Below, in pieces: positions 1 to 7,280 of a stretch of DNA of 64,000 bases. This stretch comes from Glycomyces sp. TRM65418 (GTDB lineage Bacteria; Actinomycetota; Actinomycetes; Mycobacteriales; Micromonosporaceae): NCBI RefSeq assembly GCF_019710475.1, contig NZ_JAJFAX010000001.1, positions 186,001 through 250,000 on the forward strand, read 5' to 3'. The position numbers and the translations under genes are program-made. The notes beneath the pieces were generated by a model. It made no database searches. It was given only the letters and a program-made list of their open reading frames with translations, and was not told the origin of the DNA. Positions within the stretch are counted from its first letter, which is position 1, and every line of letters starts with the position of its first letter.

Positions 1-2
1 TA

Positions 3-1625
3 CTGCGGCTCATGGTCGTCTCCTGTCATCCCGTGCTCGCCCCCGAATCGCGAGTGGCGCTGACCCTCCGGGTCGTCGCCGGGCTGCGGACCGACGAGAT
101 CGCCCGCGCGTTCCTGGTCGCCGAGTCGACGGTGGCGCAGCGGATCGTCCGCGCCAAACGGGCGCTCGCCGCGAACCGTGTCCCGTTCGAGGTCCCCGCA
201 GGGCCGGAGCGGACGGCCCGACTGGCCTCCGTGATGGACGTGCTCTACCTCGTCTTCAACGAGGGCTACGCCGCGACCGGCGGCGACGACTGGCTCCGCC
301 CCGCGCTCTGCGATGAGGCCGTACGCCTGGCACGGATGCTCGCGGGCATGGCCCCCGACTCGGCCGAGGCCCACGGGCTGCTCGCGCTCATGGAGCTGCA
401 GCACAGCCGCCGCGACGCCCGCGTCGGTCCGGACGGCGCGCCGGTCCTGCTCCAGGACCAGGACCGCTCGCGATGGAACGCCGACCGGATCCGCGCCGGA
501 TTCACGGCGCTCGTGCGCGCCCGGCAGACCGGTGCTCCCGCGGGGCCGTACGTGCTCCAGGCCGCCATCGCGGCCTGCCACGCCCGGGCCCGGTCGGACG
601 CCGACACCGACTGGGGACAGATCGCCGCACTCTACGAACTGCTGATACGGGCGGCCCCTTCGCCGGTGGTGGCGCTCAACCGCGCCGTCGCCGTGGCGAG
701 GGCGCGCGGGAGCGAGGAGGGTCTGCGGCTCACCGAGCCCCTGCTGTCCGAGCCTGCGCTCGCCCGGTATCCGCTGCTGTTCGGCACTCGGGGCGACCTG
801 CTCGCCCGACTCGGGCGGGTGACCGAAGCCCGCAGGGAGTTCGAGCGGGCCGCGGGCCTGACCGCCAGCACTCCGGAACGCGACGTCTGGCTGCGCCGAG
901 CGGCCGAGCTGCCGCGCGCCGCGTCGTACGAGGGGCCGTCGCTGGGCGCCGCGGCCGAGCGCTTCCTCGACCGGCCCGATCTGCGCCCGGGAACCGCGCG
1001 ATCCTACGGCCAGACCCTCGGCCGGCTGCGCCGCGCGCTCGGCGACGACCTGCCGTTGACCGAACTGTCGCCCGAGGCGGTCGCCGGCGTCTTCGCCGAG
1101 ACGTGGCCGCGGGCCGCTCCGGCCACATGGAACCGGCACCGGGCGGCCGTGCGCGCCTTCGCCGCGTGGGCCGGCACCGGTCCGCTCGACCGGTTCCTCG
1201 ACCGGCGCTGGGCCCCACGCGGACGGGTGCGTCCACTGTCGCCGGACCAGGTGACCGAACTCGTCGAACGAGAGGCCACCGCGCTGCGCGAGCGGGTCTT
1301 CTGGCGCCTCCTGCACGAGAGCGGGGCGTCGGCCGCTGAGGTGCTCGCGCTCGACGTCGACGACCTCGACCTGGAGGCGCGACGCGCAGGGCAGGACGCG
1401 ATCACGTGGTCTGGGGGGACCTCCGAGCTCCTGGCCGAGCTGATCGCAGGCCGTGTGCGCGGTCCGGTCTTCCTCGCCGACCGACGGCCGGGCCCCGGCC
1501 GACCGCGGCGACCGCACGACCTGTGCCCGCACACCGGCCGCGGCCGACTGTCGTATCCGCGAGCGGCACTCTTGTTCAAGCGGGCGTCAGGCGGCGCGAC
1601 ACTGCGGGCCCTCTCCGGCGCCTGA
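3..1625 (+). CDS. ECF42-type sigma factor (5' partial) fused to a degenerate tyrosine recombinase
   Basis: The reading frame is already open at base 3 (L-R-L-M-V-V-S-C-H-P), so the gene starts outside the window and sigma region 2 is missing. From the ATG at 12, residues 9-45 are a sigma region 4 helix-turn-helix (ALTLRVVAGLRTDEIARAF). Residues 60-300 match the TPR-like C-terminal extension typical of ECF42 sigma factors (DVLYLVFNEGYAA; SPVVALNRAVAVA). From about residue 304 the same frame continues into a core-binding domain (TWNRHRAAVRAFAAW) and a tyrosine recombinase catalytic fold (FWRLLHESGASAAEVLALDV). The first catalytic Arg position reads Ser or Ala, the usual G-K of the beta hairpin is changed, and the frame stops at TLRALSGA where an HxLRH box is expected, so recombinase activity is unlikely. 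ECF42 genes usually sit beside a YCII/DGPF gene, which would lie upstream. The sigma assignment is confident. Whether the fusion protein is functional is not known. Confidence 0.8.
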   Translation: MRLMVVSCHPVLAPESRVALTLRVVAGLRTDEIARAFLVAESTVAQRIVRAKRALAANRVPFEVPAGPERTARLASVMDVLYLVFNEGYAATGGDDWLRPALCDEAVRLARMLAGMAPDSAEAHGLLALMELQHSRRDARVGPDGAPVLLQDQDRSRWNADRIRAGFTALVRARQTGAPAGPYVLQAAIAACHARARSDADTDWGQIAALYELLIRAAPSPVVALNRAVAVARARGSEEGLRLTEPLLSEPALARYPLLFGTRGDLLARLGRVTEARREFERAAGLTASTPERDVWLRRAAELPRAASYEGPSLGAAAERFLDRPDLRPGTARSYGQTLGRLRRALGDDLPLTELSPEAVAGVFAETWPRAAPATWNRHRAAVRAFAAWAGTGPLDRFLDRRWAPRGRVRPLSPDQVTELVEREATALRERVFWRLLHESGASAAEVLALDVDDLDLEARRAGQDAITWSGGTSELLAELIAGRVRGPVFLADRRPGPGRPRRPHDLCPHTGRGRLSYPRAALLFKRASGGATLRALSGA

Positions 1626-2148
1626 TGCCGGTCAGAGGCGGAGGGGATCTGTCGTGTTCACCGATGATGTGCGCATGTCATGCCCGCTAGATGCAGTGGG
1701 GGTTCGAATCCCACACGGGCTACTTCGGGGAGACCCGGCTCAAGCGCTGGAGCGCCGCCGCTGAACGGGTGCGACACCGGTCGGCCGCGGTTTTGCTCGG
1801 TGCGGGTGCGCGGCCCGATGGGGGCGTCTACCAGTGCCGAGGGCGACGAGTCCCATCGGGGCCCGCGGCCTGGGAGTAGGTTCGGATGCGGCGCGGAGGA
1901 GCGTCTCGACGTGGCGTTGGACGTCGGCCCGAGCGGTGGTGCGCTGGTCGTCGCAGGCGTCGGCGTGGAGTCGGGACCGGTGAACGACAACGCCAGTGCC
2001 TGGGGGCCGCCCGGCTCACCCGGCAGGTGCCCGGCGCCGGTCCAGTGCTCGAACCGCCGCGCGACGGCGCCGCGTCCGCCAGGCCCTGAAGTGCCGCCCG
2101 CCTCCGCGAACGCAGAATGGCCTCTGGAACACGAGAGCGGGGAACGTC
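1626..2148. other. Intergenic region with a tRNA-like fragment
   Basis: This 523-base stretch lies between the sigma-recombinase gene and the DUF488 gene. It holds the tRNA-like hairpin at 1682-1721, listed separately. Open frames cross the rest on both strands, but they lack ribosome binding sites, have Arg/Pro/Ala-rich composition and match no family I know. No clear terminator was seen. Confidence 0.5.
1682..1721 (+). other. tRNA 3'-half-like hairpin, possible integration scar
   Basis: A T-arm-like element is visible: GTGGG at 1696-1700 pairs with CCCAC at 1710-1714 around a loop holding the canonical TTCGAAT (1703-1709). GCCCG at 1682-1686 can pair with CGGGC at 1716-1720 as an acceptor-like stem. 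No D-arm, anticodon arm or matching 5' acceptor strand is present within 80 bases upstream, so this is not a complete tRNA gene. Its position 57 bases after a decayed tyrosine recombinase fits an old attachment site, but it could also be a chance hairpin. Confidence 0.3.
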
Positions 2149-2718
2149 ATGGTTGAGCAGCATCGGCCCGGGAGCGGCCCGGGGACGGTATGGACCATCG
2201 GTCACTGGACGTGCCCGCCTTCCGTCGTGCTCGACACGCTCGAGTCCGCGGACATCGAGGTGCTGGTCGACGTGCGCAAGATGCCCGGATCGCGTCGCAG
2301 CCCGCACTTCGACGCCGACGCGATGCGGTCCTGGCTGGAGGCGGCCGGGATCGACTATCTGCACTTGCCCGAGCTCGGCGGTCGACGCCCGAAGCAGAAG
2401 GACGTCGACCCCGGCCGCAATGCCGGTTGGCGGAATGCGAGCTTCAAGAACTACGCCGACTACACGCTGACGCCGGAGTTCGAGGCGGGTCTCGCCCGGT
2501 TGACCGGCATGGCGACCGATCGGCACGTGGTGCTCATGTGCGGCGAGCCGATGCCCTGGCGCTGCCACCGCCTGCTCATCGCGAACACGCTGACGGCCCG
2601 CGGATGGACCGTCGTGCATCTGATGACCGACGCGAAGCCGGTACCGCACCGACTCGGGCAGTGGGGCGCAACGCCCTCGGTCACCGACGACGGTGTCGTG
2701 ACCTACCCGGTGAGGTAG
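2149..2718 (+). CDS. DUF488 family protein
   Basis: This 189-residue protein begins VWTIGHWTCPPSVVLDTLES, the typical TIGH(S/W) opening of DUF488, followed by IEVLVDVRKMPGSRRSPHFD. Further family features are the YLHLPELGGRRP segment and, near the C-terminus, VVLMCGEPMPWRCHRLLIA with the conserved Cys and CHR motif. DUF488 proteins are cytoplasmic, of unknown biochemical role, with a conserved cysteine often proposed to be functional. The ATG at 2149 is chosen over the upstream in-frame start at 1996 because a purine-rich GAGAGCGGGGA precedes it and similarity begins there. The gene is convergent with the YjbR-HhH gene. Confidence 0.85.
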   Translation: MVEQHRPGSGPGTVWTIGHWTCPPSVVLDTLESADIEVLVDVRKMPGSRRSPHFDADAMRSWLEAAGIDYLHLPELGGRRPKQKDVDPGRNAGWRNASFKNYADYTLTPEFEAGLARLTGMATDRHVVLMCGEPMPWRCHRLLIANTLTARGWTVVHLMTDAKPVPHRLGQWGATPSVTDDGVVTYPVR

Positions 2719-2772
2719 GAGGCCCGCCGCTGCAAGAACCGACCCGCCGGTCCCTTCCGATGCTGCCGGCGG

Positions 2773-3309
2773 CTAAGCCCGCAGTGACCTTCCCTGCTCG
2801 GCCAAGACCTGTTCGAGGACCCGGATCGTCTTCGGCCCCACACCGTGCAGCCGCAGCAGCTCGGCCTCGGATCTGGCCGCGACGCGATCCAAGGTCGTCA
2901 GACCCGCGCCGTGCAGCGCCCGGGTCGCCGGTCGCCCGATCGCCGCCGGCAGGTCCCCTTCGCCGGTCGCGGCGGCCTCGGCCTGATCGACCGCTGCGAC
3001 CAGCCGTCGGGGGGCCCGGTGCCGCCAGGACGCCCGCACCAGGGCGTGCAGCGCCCTTCCGTCGAGGGCCGCGAGCGGGACCCGCAGCCCGATCGTCCTT
3101 CCCGACCGGGACAGCCGCTCCCCGGCCGGATGCACGGCCGGCGCGGCCTCCACCTGTTCCGGCGGCATCCGAAGCTGCACCCGGCCGTCCTCGGAGAGCG
3201 AGGCGAACCCCCTACCGCGCACCGAGAACGCCGCCATGCCGAAATGCGAGCCCTCTGCGGTCTCCGGCAGCGCGAGCGTCGTCGTCCGCAACTGGTTCGG
3301 CGTGGCCAT
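2773..3309 (-). CDS. MmcQ/YjbR-like protein with C-terminal helix-hairpin-helix domain
   Basis: This 178-residue protein has two parts. Residues 1-100 resemble the MmcQ/YjbR fold (LALPETAEGSHFGMAAFSVRG, then GFASLSEDGRVQLRM), a small cytoplasmic DNA-binding-like fold of unclear function. Residues 110-175 form a helix-hairpin-helix repeat unit (AIGRPATRALHGAGLTTLDR and LLRLHGVGPKTIRVLEQVL) like those that bind DNA nonspecifically. The start lies 10 bases after the stop of the MDMPI gene, so the two are probably co-transcribed with the ECF sigma gene upstream. The exact role is unknown. Confidence 0.75.
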   Translation of the reverse strand: MATPNQLRTTTLALPETAEGSHFGMAAFSVRGRGFASLSEDGRVQLRMPPEQVEAAPAVHPAGERLSRSGRTIGLRVPLAALDGRALHALVRASWRHRAPRRLVAAVDQAEAAATGEGDLPAAIGRPATRALHGAGLTTLDRVAARSEAELLRLHGVGPKTIRVLEQVLAEQGRSLRA

Positions 3310-3319
3310 CGATCCCTCC

Positions 3320-3925
3320 TCACCTTCCTTCGGTCGCGTCGGCGAGCGTCTTGCGGCCGGTCACGACCAGCAGCACGTCCTTGACGGGCAGGCGCAGCTC
3401 CTCGCCGTCCCCGACTGCCGCATCCGCGTCGGCGGCGACCAGTCGCCGCCCGGTGAGGTCGACGCCGAAGTGGGCCAGGTTGCGCGGGCCCGCCGCGCTC
3501 AGGACCAGGCCGATGCGCTCGGCCGGAGGAGCGGGCAGCCCCAACGGCTCGGTGATGTCGAGCCCGTGGACGACCTCGTGCGAGAGCGCGCCGGCTCGCC
3601 CTCCCCCGGGCGGCGACCACGGATGCCCGATGTTGGACCGGTAGAGCGCGGCCAGCTCCCGGTCGGTCATCGCCGACGCCGCCCGCCGAGCGTCGCGGTC
3701 GGCGAACACGTCGAACCGGAACCGGGCACGCATCATCCCGCCGAGGAATCCCGGCCCGGACAGGCGGAACGGCATCGTCATGTGCGCCAGTACCTCGCGG
3801 ACGCGCCAGCCTTCGCACAGCGAGGCCTCCGCCCACTGCGCGGGCTCCAAGTCGTCGAAGACCGCCGAGAGCCGCTCGCGCTCAGCGCGCGTCTGCTCCG
3901 CGAATCGGGGATCGTCGCGTTCCAT
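3320..3925 (-). CDS. Maleylpyruvate isomerase family mycothiol-dependent enzyme (MDMPI/DinB fold)
   Basis: This 201-residue protein shows the MDMPI N-terminal pattern of the DinB-like four-helix bundle: LSAVFDDLEPAQWAEASLC, then WRVREVLAHMTMPF, whose His is the usual metal ligand, and a later His in LSHEVVHGLDITEPLG. Members use mycothiol or bind divalent metal, and most have no assigned substrate. The ATG at 3925 is preferred over an upstream in-frame start at 3958 because GGGAAGGA lies 7-8 bases before it. The gene sits 60 bases downstream of the ECF sigma gene and 10 bases before the YjbR-HhH gene, which suggests one transcription unit. Confidence 0.8.
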   Translation of the reverse strand: MERDDPRFAEQTRAERERLSAVFDDLEPAQWAEASLCEGWRVREVLAHMTMPFRLSGPGFLGGMMRARFRFDVFADRDARRAASAMTDRELAALYRSNIGHPWSPPGGGRAGALSHEVVHGLDITEPLGLPAPPAERIGLVLSAAGPRNLAHFGVDLTGRRLVAADADAAVGDGEELRLPVKDVLLVVTGRKTLADATEGR

Positions 3926-3985
3926 GCCGGTGTCCTTCCCTGTTCGGTCGTGCTTCACCGCTTGTACGACCGGACCGGCGCGGAC

Positions 3986-4957
3986 TCATCGGTCGAGGTG
4001 CTCGGGGAGCCCGAATTCCGCGAACCGCCCGCCCGAGCCCAGGAACGTGACGGTCTCGGACACCCGCATCTCGCGCAGCTCGACCAGGATGAGGGCGAAC
4101 GGGACCAGGCGGCCCTCGGCGTCGGGGCGGTACTGCCCGAACCCGGCCGAGCCGTTGACGGCGGTCGGGAGCAGCCGGTCGCCTGCGCACGCCTCGCTGC
4201 GGGCCATCAGCGCGGCGATCCGCGCCCCGCCGCGCACCCACCAGGCGAACGGCGGCATCGAGGTGGCCGCGTCCTCCCGCAGCAGCGCGGTCAGGCCCGC
4301 CACGTCGTGCGATTCGAAGGCGGCGACGTAGCGCCGCAGCAGCTCCCGCTGCCGGGGGTCGGCGGGGTCGAAGACGTCGACCGGTTCGGGGCGATCGGTC
4401 TCGAGGGCGGCGCGGGCGCGCTGCAGCGAGCTGTTGACCGCCGCGACCGTGGTTTCGAGGATCTCGGCGGTCTCGCGGGCCGAGAACGAGAGGACGTCGC
4501 GCAGCACCAGGGCCGCGCGCTGGCGGGGCGTCAGCCGCTGCAGCAGGGCGATGAACGCCAGGCGGACCGTCTCGCGTTCCTGGACGACCTCGCCGGGGTC
4601 CGCCGTGCCGAACAGGCGCCGGTCGGGCATCGGCTCGACGAACCGCTCCGGCGGCAGCGGCGCACCGAGTCCGCCGCTCTCGGCGGCCGGTCCGAGGTCG
4701 ATCGCGAGGGCCCGGCGGCGGGCGCCGCGGAGCATGTCGATGCAGATGTTCGTGGCGATCCGGTGGACCCAGGTGGTCAGCCGGGCTCGGCCGGGGTCAT
4801 AGCGATCGGCGCTGCGGGCCGCGCGGATGAGGGTCTCCTGCACCGCGTCGTCGGTGTCCGCGGCCGATCCCAGCAGGCGGTAGCAGTAGCGCGTCAACGG
4901 GGCGCGAAGCGATTCGAGTTCCTCGACCGCGATGGCGGTGCCGTTCATTGCATCCAT
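3986..4957 (-). CDS. ECF sigma factor with C-terminal SnoaL-like domain
   Basis: This 323-residue protein carries sigma region 2 at about residues 15-75 (LTRYCYRLLGSAADTDDAVQ, TTWVHRIATNICIDML) and region 4 at about 145-195 (LTPRQRAALVLRDVL; ARETAEILETTVAAVNSSLQ). Residues 210-320 form a SnoaL/NTF2-like extension (YVAAFESHDVAGLTALLRED; TSMPPFAWWVRG), as in the SigG/SigJ-like ECF group that lacks a classical anti-sigma factor. GGAGG lies four bases before the ATG at 4957; an ATG nine bases further in is the alternative. The frame stays open upstream to 5095 but without family similarity. It probably directs the small operon below it. Confidence 0.85.
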   Translation of the reverse strand: MDAMNGTAIAVEELESLRAPLTRYCYRLLGSAADTDDAVQETLIRAARSADRYDPGRARLTTWVHRIATNICIDMLRGARRRALAIDLGPAAESGGLGAPLPPERFVEPMPDRRLFGTADPGEVVQERETVRLAFIALLQRLTPRQRAALVLRDVLSFSARETAEILETTVAAVNSSLQRARAALETDRPEPVDVFDPADPRQRELLRRYVAAFESHDVAGLTALLREDAATSMPPFAWWVRGGARIAALMARSEACAGDRLLPTAVNGSAGFGQYRPDAEGRLVPFALILVELREMRVSETVTFLGSGGRFAEFGLPEHLDR

Positions 4958-5276
4958 ACAGCCTCCGCGGCCATTGTGCCCGCTGGGTCCGTCCATGCGG
5001 CGACCTCGGTCGCCCGAACCGGATGCCGGTCCGGCTCGGCTTCGGACCGGCCGGCCCTCGCGGTCCGCGACCGCACCGGTTCCGGGCGCCGGCAACGGCT
5101 GACGAGTCCGGTCCGGCGCGGGAGCGGCGTCCCCGCAACGGCCGTTGCGGTGCCACCGCCGGTGGCGCGAGACGGGCGGTCCGGCTGGCCGCCCGAGAGG
5201 GGCGGCGCGCTCCAGCGCGCTTCGCCGGCGCCGGGCGAGGTCGCCGCGTCGCTGTCGGCCTGCGCTCGCTTTGCGA
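4958..5276. other. Intergenic region between the ECF sigma and AraC genes
   Basis: This 319-base gap must hold the ECF sigma promoter and the 3' end of the AraC transcript. A GC hairpin with arms GCGCGC at 5215-5220 and 5225-5230, and another with GGGCGG at 5174-5179 and CCGCCC at 5189-5194, could end the AraC transcript. I could not assign the sigma promoter or any gene here. Confidence 0.4.
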
Positions 5277-6146
5277 TCATGCTGCCGCTCGCCGACTGGG
5301 ACGAGCGCTCCGCGATGCGGTCGGCCACGCGACGTCGTCGATGGCGAGCCAGGGCGCTGCGGCCACGGCGGTGGGCGTCAGCCCGGTGAACGCCTTGGCC
5401 TCGCGGTGGAGATGCGACTGATCGACGTAGCCGCTTTCGACGGCGGCCTCCGCGGCGGGTCGGCCTGCCGCGAGGAGGTGGGCGGCGTGGTCGAACCGCA
5501 CCAGTCGGGCGGCGCGTTTGGGGGTGATGCCGAGCTGGGAGCGGAAGCGCGACCACAGGCGCTTGCGGCTCCAGCCGACCTCGGCGGCCAGGCCGTCGAC
5601 CCGCGCCCGCCCTCGGCCGGCGAGCGTCCGCCGCCAGGCGTGGGCGACCTCCGCATCGACCGGTGGACGGGTGCTCAGCCGTCGGCCGAGGAGGTCCGCC
5701 GCGATCGCGAACCGGTCGTCCCACGACGCGGCGGCGCGCAGCCGGTCGTGGAACCGGCGCGCATCGCGGCCCCACACCTCCTCCAGGTCGGCCAGTGTCC
5801 CGCTGAGTTCGGTCGACGCGCCCCCGAACACGGCTGCCGCGGCGGCCGGTTCCAGCCGGATCTGGAGGCATTCGCCGGCTCCCCGTGCGGTCACCCGGAG
5901 GTCGCCGGGAGCGAGCCCCGCGACGACGCTGCCGCGCTCGCGCCGGCCATGTGCGTCGTAGACGAGCCCCTCGCCGTCGCTCAGATCGACGAGCAGGGTG
6001 ACGGACGGGTGGGCGACCATGGCGATGTCCACGGGAGCGGGTGCGCGGTGGCGGAACCCGGCCATGCCGGTCCCCGGCAGCCGAACTGCCGGGGGCGGGA
6101 CTGCCACGTCCACGTTCGCCCAGTCGAATGTCCCGGTAGGCAGCAC
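5277..6146 (-). CDS. AraC family transcriptional regulator
   Basis: This 289-residue regulator has an N-terminal cupin-like sensor region (about 1-170) and a C-terminal AraC double helix-turn-helix. The first helix-turn-helix is VDGLAAEVGWSRKRLWSRF, followed by GITPKRAARLVRFDHAAHLL and the second element with SGYVDQSHLHREAKAFTGLT, matching the family signature. It starts with GTG at 6146, and TAGACT (6158-6153 on the minus strand) ends six bases before it, so the mRNA is probably leaderless. It lies 38 bases after the alpha/beta hydrolase gene on the same strand but has its own promoter. Its ligand and targets are unknown. Confidence 0.88.
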   Translation of the reverse strand: MLPTGTFDWANVDVAVPPPAVRLPGTGMAGFRHRAPAPVDIAMVAHPSVTLLVDLSDGEGLVYDAHGRRERGSVVAGLAPGDLRVTARGAGECLQIRLEPAAAAAVFGGASTELSGTLADLEEVWGRDARRFHDRLRAAASWDDRFAIAADLLGRRLSTRPPVDAEVAHAWRRTLAGRGRARVDGLAAEVGWSRKRLWSRFRSQLGITPKRAARLVRFDHAAHLLAAGRPAAEAAVESGYVDQSHLHREAKAFTGLTPTAVAAAPWLAIDDVAWPTASRSARPSRRAAA

Positions 6147-6152
6147 GTGTCC

Positions 6153-6158
6153 AGTCTA
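6153..6158 (-). promoter_or_regulatory. -10 element of the AraC gene
   Basis: On the minus strand TAGACT ends six bases before the GTG start at 6146. The spacing matches many other genes in this window and implies transcription starting at or next to the start codon. Confidence 0.55.
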
Positions 6159-6184
6159 GGTTCGGGGGTTCGCCGGCGGGAGTG

Positions 6185-6994
6185 TCAGCGGTCCGGGGCC
6201 GTGAAGTCGAGCAGCAGTCTGCCGGTCGTCTCGGGGGCTTCGAGGAGGGGCAGGTGTCCGACGCCCGCCAGCAGCTCGACCCGCGCGGTCGGCACCGCGT
6301 CGTATCGGTGCGCCGATGCGGGGTCCCACCGGGGGTCGGCCGCGCCGAAGACCACCAGCACCGGGACGTCGAGAGCGGCGAGACGCTCGGGCACGCTGCG
6401 TTCGGTGAGGTAGTCGTCGAACCGGCGCAGGAGCGTCCGCAACGTGCGGTAGGAGAGGCGCCGTACATCGGCGACCAGCTCGTCGGGCAGGTCCACCGGG
6501 CGGGCGGCCGTCGCGCTGATCCCGCTGCGGATCATCGCGTCCGAGCGCCGCGCCCAGAGCAGCGGACCGAGCGGCGGGGCCAGCAGGGCCCGGAGGACGA
6601 CCGGCTGCGGCAGGAACGCGTCGGGACCGGGGCCGGTGCTGATGAGCGCCAGCGCGCGCACCAGGTCGGGGCGCTGTTCGGCGAGCGCGGTGGCGACGTA
6701 GCCGCCGCTGGAGTGTCCGACCGCGGTGACGGGACCGAGACCGAGGTCGTGGAGCATCGCCGCCAGCCGAGCCGCCTGTGCGGGCACGTCGTATGGCGGC
6801 GAGGGCGGGGACTGGCCGCAGCCGGGGAGGTCGACGCGGATGACGCGGTGGTGGTCGGCGAGGATCGGAGCCATGGGGCCCCAGAAGGCGCCCGAGGCAC
6901 CGGATCCGTGGACGAGCAGCAGCGGCGGGGCCTGCCGCGGGCCGGTCTGGGCCACGTGCAACCCGTGCGAGGACTCAAGGTCGTACTCACTCAT
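6185..6994 (-). CDS. Alpha/beta hydrolase
   Basis: This 269-residue protein of the alpha/beta hydrolase fold has the oxyanion region PPLLLVHGSGASGAFWGPM, the strand RVIRVDLPGCGQSPPS, the nucleophile elbow TAVGHSSGGYVATALA (Ser in GHSSG), an acid strand VPVLVVFGAADPRWDP (Asp) and the catalytic His in LLAGVGHLPLLEAPE. No signal peptide is visible, so it is likely cytoplasmic. Substrate cannot be told; esterase or a related C-C hydrolase is possible. The ATG at 6994 is chosen because similarity begins just after it; the frame upstream to 7252 is Arg/Pro-rich and not family-like. Confidence 0.85.
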   Translation of the reverse strand: MSEYDLESSHGLHVAQTGPRQAPPLLLVHGSGASGAFWGPMAPILADHHRVIRVDLPGCGQSPPSPPYDVPAQAARLAAMLHDLGLGPVTAVGHSSGGYVATALAEQRPDLVRALALISTGPGPDAFLPQPVVLRALLAPPLGPLLWARRSDAMIRSGISATAARPVDLPDELVADVRRLSYRTLRTLLRRFDDYLTERSVPERLAALDVPVLVVFGAADPRWDPASAHRYDAVPTARVELLAGVGHLPLLEAPETTGRLLLDFTAPDR

Positions 6995-7280
6995 GCAGTG
7001 ATGATGCGAGGACCGACGCCCCCTGTCTTGGACGAATGTCGCCGTGGCCGGCCCGTCGAGGAGCAGACGCGCCTCACGCCGCGGTGACCCGTGACCGGTT
7101 CCCGATCCTGTCGGGCGTCGGCCGGTCGCTCTCCTGAGCCGTCGACGGCGACGGCGCCGGTCAGCGGGCATTCGCGGGAGCGTCCGCCCGGCGACGGCGG
7201 CGCGGTCGGTCCTCGGCCCAGGGGCCGGTGGCCGTGCGCGCGCCGCCGTCACCGGGGCGGTTCGACTGCCGGGGACGCCG

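Noticed and set aside
1646-1722. Complete tRNA gene
   Set aside because: Only T-arm and acceptor-like stems are present; no D-arm, anticodon arm or matching 5' acceptor strand.
1680-2156. Possible small gene between the sigma-recombinase and DUF488 genes
   Set aside because: No ribosome binding site or -10, low-complexity Pro/Gly/Arg composition, and no recognisable motif.
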